NCBI GenBank assembly: GCA_040954595.2
Contig: CM082594.2
Span: 6,262,001-6,326,000 of the forward strand
Length of the DNA: 64,000 nucleotides
Origin: Balanoglossus misakiensis
Lineage: Eukaryota > Hemichordata
Direction of reading: 5' to 3'
Shown: positions 11,571 to 24,500 of the stretch, piece by piece
Layout of the letters: every line of letters begins with the position of its first letter
Position numbering within the stretch: position 1 is the first letter of the stretch
Program-made: the position numbers and the translations under genes
The notes under the pieces: model-generated
Databases searched by the model: none
What the model was told of the DNA's origin: nothing
Seen by the model: only the letters and a program-made list of their open reading frames with translations

Positions 11571-14500
11571 GTTGACTTTAGTCTATAATTCCCTCACAAA
11601 GCACCTGCATCTAACGGAAAGGCAGGCGTTTGTACTGTACCCTGAAAGTGGAGGAAAAAACCATAAGAACATGGACTATCAGTAAATAATGTAATCGGTG
11701 TTCGGGGCCAAAGCCCCAGAGAATCTATCTACATGTATATAGTATACACTGTAGGCCAGCTTACCGTAACACGGTGTAAAACTGATGGCGATTCTTCACA
11801 AGCTAAATGCCGTCGAATAGGCAACAAGGCAACTTACAGAGAATTCTGCCGTCAGCGTCCCTGTTCTGAGCTTGAAAACCCGGGTAATAAAATGCAGATA
11901 GCGTGACATCAATCCTAGCTTTCTTATAATGACCAAATTACGCGAATTACGAGCGACCACGTGACACTTTAGGGGCGGGACGACATTCAGCCAAACTGGC
12001 ATGATATGACTGTGTTCAGTTCTGCAATCACGTGAGTGAACAGGAGTCAACAGCCGCTCGCTGAATTATGAATCATAATTGTAGACGTACACCGCAGTAC
12101 GTGTTCGCATTGAACAGTTGGTTTTCACGTGTTTGGCTGCTTTACATTATAGGGTATATAGTCCGCCTTGTTGCCGTCCCATACGTACGCGTATAGGCGC
12201 GCATAATGTAATTACCCGAATTTGAGTTCATAATTCTGCTTCGTATGCACATCAACGAGAACTAAGACTAGTCGATAAGGAGGACGTTCATTTCTTCTTG
12301 ATTTATGTCCGTAATTGCAATTAAATTATATCATTCCCGGGCGCCCGTCTACCTCAACCGTATTCTGCTACACCTATTACAGAAACCACACATCAGAAAT
12401 CCTAACACGAGAGGCACCGAGTAGTGTGGTTGCGTTGTTATCCTTCAATTATACTTACGTGTGAATGGTTATTAGAAGGGGCGACGGGGTTTGCGCAAGA
12501 CGAGGTCAGTACCTGCCGTCTACGTCACTGGGTTCGCTTGGGGGAAATGTCCCGGTTAAAGGGTCTGGCATCTCCAGGTGTAATTGTCTTTCTTATGCAG
12601 ATGATATTATCACTTACTTGGTGCCAAACAAATTCCGTTCCATTCAGTCGAGATTTTTTTTAAAATTAAACGCCAAAATTTCCCACCCGGACAGACACAC
12701 AGTAGAATGAACAAACACTGGGTAAACGGGAAACACGGATACATAAATTAACGTCCTCGCTTGGATAAAATCCAAGTTTGCTGGTATGGTTGCAAGATGG
12801 CCACTCTCCGGCAGCCGCTATGGTGACAGAGCGTCAAACAAACCGCATTAAATCAGAGGTCATTCACTTCATGGTTCTTTACAAACAGGTATCCACGGGG
12901 CCTGTTAGTCGAAATTCATCTGTCACATTGTGAGATTTTTGGTTCCTGAAAATGGCGAATTGGTGATAAGCGCTTTCTGTTCTTTATCTCCAATTCCATT
13001 AGTAATCTCTTCTGCTTTCGCCTGTGTCGTTCTCCGCGCCGACTTTCTTTTCGGTGTCACCGCAAAATAATTCGTTTACCCTGCGTTTTTTTTTCTTCAG
13101 CCGTCAACAGAGCGAGTCGTCCCTGTCCATTTGGCGACGATAACATCTAAAGGGTCGCTTCGCTCAATCACTTGATATATTTCAGCATGTTTTCGCCCGT
13201 GGTGACAAAATTAAGTGTAAGATGCGCCTCTCGATGCGCGTCCCAAGCGGCCAGACAGCGCTCTCTCTCACTGATTGCTTGTCAGGCCGGATAATGCCCC
13301 CTCTCAAATAAGAACTGTGCAGAAACAAGTGATCCGAAAACACTCATTAAAACAATGTCGCCGCATTCATACATATTATCAGATCCGCAGTTTATCTAGA
13401 TAAATTTCGATTTGAGTATGAATAATTCAATGTACACGATCTTTGACAAACAAGGCTATCCCCTTTATTAACACGTGTGCTCATTTGTTAGCTTGTGGTC
13501 TCATTTGACTATTAATCTCTTTTCTGGCACGGCTGTCAGATATTAACCTGGGCATAGTCAACCTGCCAGTTTTAGTGATGGGTCCATCATTCTGCCTGTA
13601 GTGGTAACGGAGTCCATTATTCTGACAATGATGTCACTACTGTCTTGTACTTGATTTCACAAGAACATTAGCAAAACTCTTCCATTCGCAGCCGCCAGGG
13701 AAATCACAATGTGACGACAATGATCTTAGTATTATCTCAGTGATCATAATACACGAAAAAGGTCAATGGTTAGAGAGTTTACCTCAGCTAGGTGCATAGA
13801 AAAGGATGTAGTTATAGCTAAACTCGAGTCTCTCCGTGCAGAGAGACTCAGTATATCAGGCAGTACACCGAAGACTCATCCAGATATATGGTTTGATGAT
13901 CAAAACCGACATTGTATTGATTTCATCGGCTGTGTTTGCCCAAGCCGCGAACGGCGGTAATTATAACTTTATCGATTTCCAGAAATTGGATTCCATATCT
14001 AGTTTTCCGTTCAGTGCAGAGTGACTTCGGCTCTCGGTTATGCTATCGTGCTGTCAGGAAGTTGGACACGCAACTCTTGGTTTCAGTAAACCATTTAAGT
14101 TGTTCTTTTATGATCGCGTGCATATCGAATAGTCAGCCTAATAATTCCGTCGTTAACAGAAAATCAAACATCGACCGCAGCTAGCGAATTTTATATTTAT
14201 ACATGTAGCTAATATTCAATTCGTTGTTACGAAGACACGCCGGGTTACGCACGACCGCACGAGGGCGCATGATAACGATTGGACCGTGGAAAAGTCTCGT
14301 TAATGACGTAAAAGGTCTGACATTCAAAACCGAAATTTTCCCTCGTGCACATGCGTCGTTAACGGGCACAATAGAAAACGCTGATTGCTGTTAGACTTCC
14401 ATCAATGAACAATATTGCATCTTGGGTCTCTTTTTATTCGAAATCTCCCGCAGCACTTGTGAACTTGAATAATTATGTGAGTGCCGGCAATTTTGTTTCG

Positions 14501-17500
14501 ACAGTCAGACCGTAATGACTTGATTGCAAGATATTTTTGTGACATCCGATCGCGTCACAACAAAGTAGGAAAATTATGATGCCTTTGGTACTGTCGGGTT
14601 GCACTCTCCCAAGTTTGAGTGTCAAAGCCGGATATAACAACTTCAAGTTCTTGCTTTTCGCCGAACGCTGTGCGGTGAATGACCGCAGAGAGTTTCTCTC
14701 CATGCAGGCTGTTATTGATCTGCACGTGATAAAGCCAGTCGCATCTTCCCATTGCAAGCAAACGGAGACTGGAGTCTACAGATAAACTCCGACCCAGACA
14801 AAGCACACACACACGATATTTCACTCAACTTTTATCTCTCCATGTTAAACCCGGGTACATTCGCTGTACAACCGAAGTATAGTAGAATACTGTGTGTACC
14901 GTAGACACAATGCGTGCAGTCTGTCCGTCGCCGCTACGAAAAACACACATCACAGGCATACACGCTACATTTCCGAAGTTTCTCGGGTGCCACCTGCGCA
15001 TGCGATCATTTTCCGAGAACTGAATCCAGTAATATTGCTGGGATACATCCACTATGTATAAGACCTGTATATCAGCGACATCCGTCTTCAATCACGCACA
15101 CGAATCTCTGATTTGGTTTCTACTGAAACGTATACCACAAGACACGAGTGTTGCGGACAAATAATCACGCGACAGTTTAAGGGCACCCAGTGGGGGTTGT
15201 GCGTCAATATTTGACCACGCGCGGTGTTTTCCTTAAAATTTGCCTAATTGGTCGCTGGAAGGTCATTTCCGATCTCCCGCATGACCAAAGTTCACGGCAC
15301 CGACGGCTCGAACATGCTCCGGACAAAAGCTAAAAGATTAGGGACAAATTCACTTAATTAGCCACTGGAACGATCAACAACGTCCCGAGCAAGTTCTGAG
15401 GACAAATCCCCTCGGAAAATGTCAACACAACCGAAAGCTTTTCGTCATATATTTTTTGTTTTGCTCGAAAAACTACAGGTACGTCGATTCCAACGTACAC
15501 TGTATAACGGCTCACGCACCCACTGTGTTTTAACTGTAGTGGGGAAGACTAGTGATGCTAAAATGCTGAGTATGTTGACAAAAACACAGCTAATCGGGCT
15601 GTAATGAGGTAAAATGTTAAGCTCGCTGTCCTCCGTCCAGAGTGGCGTCTTTGTTTTGTCTGGTTAATCAAAATTTAACGTCATCTGAGGGGATATTTGT
15701 GGGATTAGCTGAAGCGAACCGGTTACCGAGAATAAATAAATAAGTAACCACGGTTGAACGAAAAACAGCCACCATTTGTGTTTGTTCCTTGTATTGTCGC
15801 TTCATTGGTTTTCGATTATCGACGAGCGATTGCGCAGGTAAACCCGCACGTTTGGGGTGGGGTGGGGGGCAGTGGACCATTTATTTGACAAAATGTCGAG
15901 CGAGCTTAACATAAGCAATTAACGTGACTTGGCGTGTAAACTTCACTTGTATTGTCCTTGTGGACGAGGAACCCAACTATTTTCAGATGGGCCCATCCAT
16001 AGAACACCGAAGCAGTCTAGAGAACTCACAAAGAATTATTTTGTGATCGTGTTACTCGTGCAAAATAAAAATAAATGTCCGATCGTTTCATGCTCCCACC
16101 AGCCAAATGCCAGGGGTGGCGAATCTGGATCGGGCTAAAGAACCAGGCTGAGGGTCACATTCTAACCTTAACCCAACTAAAAAGACGCCGTAATCTCTGC
16201 ATAATGCCAGCGTTAAAATGTACAAAACTCACCTTTTTGATCCAATTGCAAAATAATTAACAACGCCGAAAATGTCGGTAAAAGAGCTTCTTGGAGATTA
16301 TCAATATCATCAATCCTTCAGTGTGGCTAGAATGACTACGTTGGCGTCCGACTCAAACTAATATAGTTAGGAAACTCGTTAACTTCCACTTATAATCAAA
16401 AAAGTCAAAGGACGGAACTATACTCACTTCCGTACCCTTCTGAGAAGGGGGCCACTCACAATGAACAAAGTGACGTTTGGGATGGTCCCAGCAGGACAAT
16501 AGTGTTTATAAACAAAGGTGACTTGGGGAGACGGACCAAAGCCGCACCGTCCGCAACAGGTTTTGTTATCTTTGATCGATGAAGCGATACGACTATATTT
16601 TCCGTGTTTTGAGTATCCACTGCTTTGTTGCTATGGTGACGGGCATACCATGCAGTGCATAACACTTTGGACTTTATTCCTGTAGAGTTATGTTTTAGTG
16701 TGGGGGGTACATTGTGCATATACGTATACTGGTGCATTTATGACGCTACCCAGGGCTGATTCAATGGGTACGCATACGGACATTTTTACCAAGGAACATA
16801 TAAAAGTATTCCAAGGTATACATACCTTGAAGATTGACAGTGCCTTTTATCATTGTGTTCTGGATCGTGTGTTGGAGCACAGGCAAAAAGGAGCCAGGTG
16901 AGAATATAAGGAAATTGCATTTTCATAACCTGGACTGGACTACACGCTCACGCCTATACGCTAACTTCGTAAATAACCACTCCACTTCCGGACTTCGTCG
17001 AAACCCGATCAAAACACCCGATGATCGAGTGAACCACCTATAGTGAGTTCAAGAGGCTTCACAGGTGGGCAGCAGTGACGTCACTTCTGGAACTCTGTCA
17101 TGGCGCAACAATGCATGACACACATGTGTGGTGGCCACCGCACCGTGGCCCAAACAATGCACAATACGACGAACTTGGGCGTGAACACAGACATTGCAGG
17201 TGTACACAGCAACAACTGCGGTAAATCACAACTGCGCTTGTTTGTGTGTCCGGGCGACAGACTCAGACGTCACAGTGGTCACCTCGCTACCTACCACAGG
17301 TGAGGATGAATGTAGGGGACTTGAAAAAAAAGCGTGTCAAGAAGTACCCAAAATAAGAATTGAAAGGCTGCAACTCGACAGCATGTAGCTGTGGATTTGA
17401 ATACATGTACACTACTTCGGAGTCAACAAGCTTACTTACCCTAACACAGTGGCACTTCAGCTATAAAAAACGTCTGAGGTGTGCATGGATTTTCTCCCAA

Positions 17501-20403
17501 TTCCCACAATATTACCAGCAGCACTATCATAGAAAATACTGACCACTGCTTAGAGCCGCGCAGCACGTTTACAGGCCTATGCAGTACTACTATATTGACT
17601 AGGTCATCTTTTTAAGTTGTCGGGACCCTTCAAAACTGTGGGTGGGAAGGGGAAATTAAAAGAAAATAATTTTGTGAGTTTGACGCAGTGTTGACAAGAA
17701 GGTAATATTGCCAATTCCTTCAACCCCAAGTAGATGTTTATTGCCACGACCCAGCGTAAAATTTTTACGAGGCATTGAAGCGGGATTGAACTTGGCGATG
17801 CAGAAATCATCGCTGTTGACGACGAGTTGTTCTGTGGTGAAAATACCGCAGGGAGAGGTACCAGTGCCACGGACAAGGTAGTTTGCTGTTGATTTACGTT
17901 TTGTAAGTATATGCACTTATAAAAACTACGGAATGATTTTAAACTGTCCCGATATCAACGTCTTTATTTTCGAACCAGCAACGTACATGTACGCACCCTA
18001 TATACTACAGGATGTTGTCTTGCACAGTAGCAGAAAACGGCGCAAAGCGACGCACACTTTACAGCTCTGAAGAAGTACTTAAGTTTGACTGTGCTCGCTC
18101 TCAAGATTTGACGTTGCTGGTCATAAAAGCCGTTCACCGCTAGGTTGGAATAGAGGAAACCAAATGTTGTCACTCGGCAACGCTGTCGATAAAAGACATT
18201 GAAAGGCCGGACGCCTCGCCTTCAATACCGGCGAAATCACACAGACGCGTCATGATATACTAGTATACAGTACACGATAGAGCTATGACGGTGAAAGTGA
18301 GCGCACCTCGTCATATATAATACGATTTCCTCTATTAGCCATCTCCACACACAAAACAAAATAAAACATTACCTATAATCATACCGTTTGGGTCGAACTC
18401 ATGGTGATATCCCAGTGTCAGATCAAGTTTAAAGGACCCCAAACAGAGAAAATCATTTCAGGGTCCACTTGGTTACGTACACAATACCAGTATACCAAAT
18501 TAACGAATACCACACATAGCAAGCTGTGACCTCATTGATGAGCGGACTGAGGTCACATTTGGGTGTTCATTACTTGCCAATTTGCACGCGTAAATTTAAT
18601 TAAAAGACGCAGGGTAAAGTTTGAGAGACTCACCTATGGATATCCTAGCAACCGTCGAGTGAAGCGCTCGAAGGTGTGGGTTTGTCTGGTTCACGCGCAC
18701 GCGTACGTTGTTATTTGCTATGTCGCAGCTTTGTCTAGGAGCGTTGAACGCGTAAAAATTAAAGCGAGACCCAGCTCCGAGTGGTGGGGCGGCTGCCCCG
18801 CTGGTCACCGACCTTCTAAATTAAGGAGCCCTGCTCCCCCTTGTTTTATTTCACGGTCATGAAGGTCGCGCTGATTGGTCGTAATTTCTGCGATCACTTT
18901 CCAATGTTTTTGCTTCAGAGCGAAAATATTACCCCGGGGAGTGGTGAAGTCGCCGTTTAACGCTACACCACTCGACATGTGTTTGGATTGTAGGGTCGCC
19001 ACCGTCCACATAGCTGAGCGTTGCCTTCGTGACTTCTCCGATAACGAGTTTGAAATTTTCCACCAACTGCTCAAAGCAGTGGGGCTTCTTTGCCGCCACA
19101 AAACCAGACTCGGTTTTACTTTTCTCGACAGGAACGATAAAGAGTCACCACGAGGCATCAACAATCATCATTTGTACAGAAAATAACTTTTTCAACTTTC
19201 ATGAAGTTAGCTTTAGGTAGACCATACCGCGGATCTACTCGTTCGATTTGCATGCGGATCGGCAAATTGTTGAGTCTGACGGAGTTCTGGGCGCACTCTC
19301 ATCGGAAGAGTAGACACATATCACCGCAGTTTTGCCTATGACACCTCTTATTTCTGACCATCGAACTTTCGTACTTTTACCCCAACGTACATGCAAGCAC
19401 CTCCGGCCTTTGGCTCATCATTTTGCAGGAAATGTAGAAATGCGCGTAGCCAGAAGTGTAGACTTTTGACCCACTATCTACAGAACTGTACTAATGGATT
19501 GTGCTTGGCAGTTTGAACTGCCTTGGGTACACATGTACCGATTCAGAGCGGAGTGTCCCCTGTCGCCAGAATCAATTGAAACCATTTTTCGGTTATCGAC
19601 TGGTGGTGGTGATGATTGTTGTTAATCAGTGCACCTGCCAATGTCTTTTGAATCACTGGTGATAGGTTAGAAACCTTACACACACTCTCGATGCCTACTG
19701 TGCCCAGTATAGGCAAGCGAAATCAGTCTACATCTATCAAGATAGTGTTAACTCCGTAGAAGGTACACTTACTACAAGGCCGCTAGACCACGTGTCACGT
19801 TCCAAATGGCAATCGTTCACACCACTTCCAGCACCGCAGTGTAGAAAAGTGTGCTGTGAGCTGTCGTGAAACACTTTACCGGTCGGTAAACACTTGACCA
19901 CCCTTGAGAGAGTGAAAACATGTATCGTGGTGCCGACAGGCGAGATATATACCTCGAATGCTTCGCTCTGTCACAGTGATGGATGGGGTCTGTTTGACCA
20001 CTGCGGCGTGAAGTCGGGCGCAACCCGGATCTCGAGAAATTTCATTCCAGCGTATAGATTTCTATGTGGCTTTAGATCTGAAATATTTTATCGCATTGTG
20101 TCTCGGGGTAATTTTCGTGTTGTGGCATGATGAAGTTAATGAAGGCAAAGTTACGCCTTCTTTGGCAAGCAGAGTGATACTTTCGTTGCACAAAAGCTGA
20201 ATGAATTTAACACAGCTCGCTTGACAGGAACAATCGCGCCTGCAAATATTTTCAATCATTCATCACGATTATCGTTTTGTCGGCTAGCCCATGAAGGCTC
20301 GAATTTCAGTGGGCAAACTTTGGCTTTGATTGAAAGTTATTTCTCTGTGTGTGAAAAATCATATATACTAGTACGTCACCGTGCCCGAGAAGAAACTGAG
20401 AAT
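11571..20403. other. Intergenic region upstream of gene A, no recognised gene
   Basis: I see no gene I can support. Overlapping open frames on both strands occur at 14473-14824 and 18805-19186, but they carry no domain signature and no matching splice-site pair. The sequence is otherwise AT-rich with ordinary scattered short frames. Confidence 0.5.
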
Positions 20404-21371
20404 ACATGTACAAACGAGTATTATGATTCACAAGCGTTACTTTTTCAGACCAAGGATAAAACACCTGGTACGTTAAATTCACCAGCCCACGGTCACTGCA
20501 CATCTATGGTGTGACCGTGCCCATCAATGTCACTGACATCGTTTGCACCAGGAACTTTCGTTTCAGGGACTGTGACGAAGAGATGTCGAGTCATAGTCAG
20601 TGAGCGCATTTACATCATAAAATGATAAATTAGGTTAATTTACAATTATAAACTAAAACATGTGTCACCATATTCGTTCGTGTGCCTAGGGCCTGTTTAG
20701 ACTCAAATCTGAAATAAACAGACCGCTGTTGCTAGGTTTCTTGACGTGAAAAATTGTTAAGTTCCCCTCCCATTAGAATCATGCTAAAGCATTCGGCGTG
20801 TTTGACTAAGTCATTATTATTGACTACTTGTGCAGATCATTGCGATGATATACATGTATATCCAACTTGAACATCGCTGTAAAAATAACATGTACAAACG
20901 AGTATTATGATTCACAAGCGTTACTTTTTCAGACCAAGGATAAAACACCTGGTACGTTAAATTCACCAGCCCACGGTCACTGCACATCTATGGTGTGACC
21001 GTGCCCATCAATGTCACTGACATCGTTTGCACCAGGAACTTTCGTTTCAGGGACTGTGACGAAGAGATGTCGAGTCATAGTCAGTGAGCGCATTTACATC
21101 ATAAAATGATAAATTAGGTTAATTTACAATTATAAACTAAAACATGTGTCACCATATTCGTTCGTGTGCCTAGGGCCTGTTTAGACTCAAATCTGAAATA
21201 AACAGACCGCTGTTGCTAGGTTTCTTGACGTGAAAAATTGTTAAGTTCCCCTCCCATTAGAATCATGCTAAAGCATTCGGCGTGTTTGACTAAGTCATTA
21301 TTATTGACTACTTGTGCAGATCATTGCGATGATATACATGTATATCCAACTTGAACATCGCTGTAAAAATA
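20404..21371. repeat. Exact 484-bp tandem duplication
   Basis: Copy 1 is 20404-20887 and copy 2 is 20888-21371. Reading them side by side I found no difference over the whole unit, and identity continues for two more bases into 21373. Each copy starts ACATGTACAAACGAG and ends AACATCGCTGTAAAAATA. A unit contains no open frame of note, but has a small inverted repeat around CACGGTCA...TGACCGTG. Perfect identity means a very recent event or an assembly artefact. Confidence 0.95.
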
Positions 21372-21387
21372 ACCAGTGCGTACTCAC

Positions 21388-21518
21388 CTTACAAAAGACA
21401 GATCGACGACAAATCCTATAGGCGTGTTGGTGATAGGGCCTAGAATTCGGGTGATCTTTTGGTTTAACGGAAGACCCCAAAACCAGTGCGTAATACCCGA
21501 TCCCTGCGCGTGACAGTA
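21388..21518 (-). other. Possible coding exon of an unrecognised gene
   Basis: This is a 131-base stretch with a good acceptor (GGCATTTCAG) and a strong donor (AAG before GTGAGT) on the minus strand. One frame is open throughout and begins YCHAQGSGITHWFWGLPLNQ, ending in PIGFVVDLSFVR. A second frame is also open. I do not recognise the family and found no partner exon, so it may be chance. It sits immediately beside the 484-bp duplication, and the 12-mer AACCAGTGCGTA occurs at both 21371 and 21481. Confidence 0.25.
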
Positions 21519-24500
21519 CTGAAATGCCAAATCTGTTTTCATACGCTATACTAAGTATCTATCATGTTGCTTACTTTGGCAAATCCTACTGAGTGTCTGT
21601 ATAATTGTGCGTCACTGTGTGTCAGTGGGTTCACGTGGGAGTGAATGCACTCGAAGGCCTTCTTCAGTAAGAGTGATTGTAGAACACACAATGGCAGACA
21701 AACAAGCTTATTATTCTTCTCGCATGTTTACCCACTTTATTTTCTCATCATTGTGTTTTAAACCATCCTAATGCGTGTGACAGTTTCTTTTTTATGGGTG
21801 GGTGGGGGGGGGGGTAAAGACGTTCGACTATGCGTGCCTAATTGGAGCCATGCAGTCTGCAAGTTCACATGTATTGTAGTCGTGCGTTTCTACTATAGAA
21901 AGCACACGTGGGAAAGGGAAATTGTAAATATAGTTTAAACTTCTCTTTGCGTTTGTTGAATTGGATGTAAGTCAAAGCGCTACGGCCTTGCGCCGCAGCG
22001 TCGTCGATGGGAAGGCGTGTATCGGACTACGATGAAAACAAAAAAGTAGGCTATCCCTTGAGGCTATAACACAAACAATATTAGGCCCCTATACATCAAC
22101 TTTTTTACTCCGTTGGCATAGGCTGTAATAGCAATCCTTTGTGCTTGCAGACCATGTTTGCTTGTGGGAGGTTAGGCCTAGGCCTGACATGAACGAATCG
22201 AGGTCTCTGTGCCCATAGTTTTTTTATTTTAAGATTTCTAACTAATCACCCACTCAACGATGGCTGACGACGCGCTCGGCATTTGCGCGTTTGCATGTTT
22301 TGATGAAATGGTCTCCATGGCAGCAGTGATGTAGCTGAGATAACCGAGATCGGTTGGTCCTTCTGGCGAGACGCATGTATCCCGCTATTAGCCCGCGAGG
22401 TACGTGGATCATGCCACAAACAAAGGTACCTTGATGTCATATCAGCTGAACCAATTACGGCTAGAAGTTGCCAACAGGTGAATCTTCCCTTTCTGCGATC
22501 GCCATGGTAACCAATGAACACGAAACAGTGATGACACTCGTGATACTGATTTCAAAGTGCATTTAGCCTACCTTCGGGGCGTGTGCGGTATTCTATCGCA
22601 CACTTTGATGACGAAAGGTCAAATATGAGCACGCCAGTCGCATCGAACGTTTTCTCTAACCTTACAGGTGGATCAATAAGAGCCTGCTAATAGGGGAAAA
22701 TAAATGCGTTCACTTACTTTACTGTTATGAAATATGGTTTTTATTGGAGTACTTTAGCCAGATCTCACATGACGCTGAATTTTTACACCCGTAGAATGCA
22801 TGATTACACCGCGCATAAACTTAAGTTTTGGTACAATTGAAAGTTCGTATATCTTATTTCACTAAACTGGCTCGCAAAGGACCATGGGTAGTTGCGCGCA
22901 CAACGTCACCCACGTGCGTGTAGTCTGCTACGAACCGTTCTACTATGGCATATTTTCAGCGGAAATGTCACGCAAAATGCAGAGGCATTGTGTTCAGAGA
23001 ACTATTACAGTGTGAAGAAACTACCCGTGGTATAAATACGGGATTTTTGCAGAAATTTTACCTAAAATTCAGGCCAAAGAGGCTAGCTAGTCAGCTACAT
23101 GTATTTTAGCTTCTACTCTAGCAACGCACATGGTTCCAGCAATGGAGCATAGTAGCAGAACGGTTAACAAACACCCAAACTAAGGTTAGTGATTTAATTG
23201 ACACCGTAGGCTATGAATTTAAAACTATTTATATCTGGTAGAAGCCTGTAAACACAGACAGAATTTCTGAATTTTTGTGGGAACGCTGTCTGGTGACCAC
23301 AGTGACTCTGCAGTACTGTATAGGGTGTGTTGAAGGAAATGTAACATTGTGTCAATTTCTGTCTGCATGTCCCGCGTCGGTGACCTGCTTTCAAAACAAG
23401 GTCAACACACGTTTCTTTTTTGCATCTATTACAGCTAAAATCAACCCGTCAGAGACACAGAAAACACCAGAATTGAACAAGTACAAGTGGTATTAATCTA
23501 TGGACCCACAGGTATGTACATGATCTTTGCTATTGCCGGGAAACTGGCGCTTTGCATTATATTCACAACATCTCGCTGGTTGGATGAAAGTTTATCGCCT
23601 GCTCTATTATGTATACGACCCATCCAGTGAGAACTAGATTTAGTCTCTCTGGTTGTTGACTCAATGCAAACACAAGGAAAGAATGAAATAAAAATGCTAA
23701 GTAACATTATGAAATAAAAATGTAAACATAAATAAATTAAATTGCTAACATAAAATAAGTTTTCATAGAGTCAAGCAATGGGCCACTATTTCAGTCAGAA
23801 ACTTCATTGAATAGTATAATGAGGTCAGTCACAGAAGATTCACAATGAGTCATGATCACAAAAAAGACCATGCATGAAAAAGAACTTTTGAAGACGCCAA
23901 AATCTACCACTCAAAACTGACGGTAGAAACTTCAAGATTGGCAGAAGATTATGAAAAACTACTCACCGATCAGTCAATCATCTTGCAAGTTCTTACGAAC
24001 ATCTGTTCGGTCTACCTGACGTTTGAGTTTACCCGCTTTTGCAGTAACGTCTAGGTGAACATAGGCCTACTGGGGGGAACTGGAGTCGATTCCAAATGTC
24101 AAACACGAATGCAGAAGTGAAATGGTTTATCAGCAAAGGAATCCATCAGCGATCGTTGTCGCTTTTGTGTAATGTCTACTCCCCGTGGCGCGGCTCTGAA
24201 ATGAAGAGAACGCGTGGTGTATGTAGTGGTTACAGGTCCTTTCGAATCAGCTGTGAACCAATGCGGTTGAACCAGATGACCCACTATTTAAAGTTGGACC
24301 CTCACATAGTACTGCCAATTATTCAACATATATAATCTAAGTCTCTTGTGAAAAGGTGCGTTTCTTTGCCGCCCCCCCCCCCCCCCATGTTTATGTTTAT
24401 CTCAGTTTTTGCGACCATCTGGGGTATTTTATTTCTCTTCTACCTGAACATTGTATGGTCAACTGCTTTTCAAATAAAAATTACTTTGAGGCGTGGTGAA

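Noticed and set aside
14473-14824. Overlapping open frames on both strands (69-94 codons)
   Set aside because: No known motif and no matching splice sites; probably a locally stop-poor stretch.
18382-18430. Minus-strand exon candidate with LDLTLGYHHEFDPNGMIIG before a GTAATG donor
   Set aside because: An in-frame stop lies just upstream with no AG acceptor between it and this stretch, so it cannot be a normal internal exon.
18805-19186. Overlapping 119- and 103-codon frames on opposite strands
   Set aside because: Neither shows a domain, signal peptide or splice pair that would choose between them.
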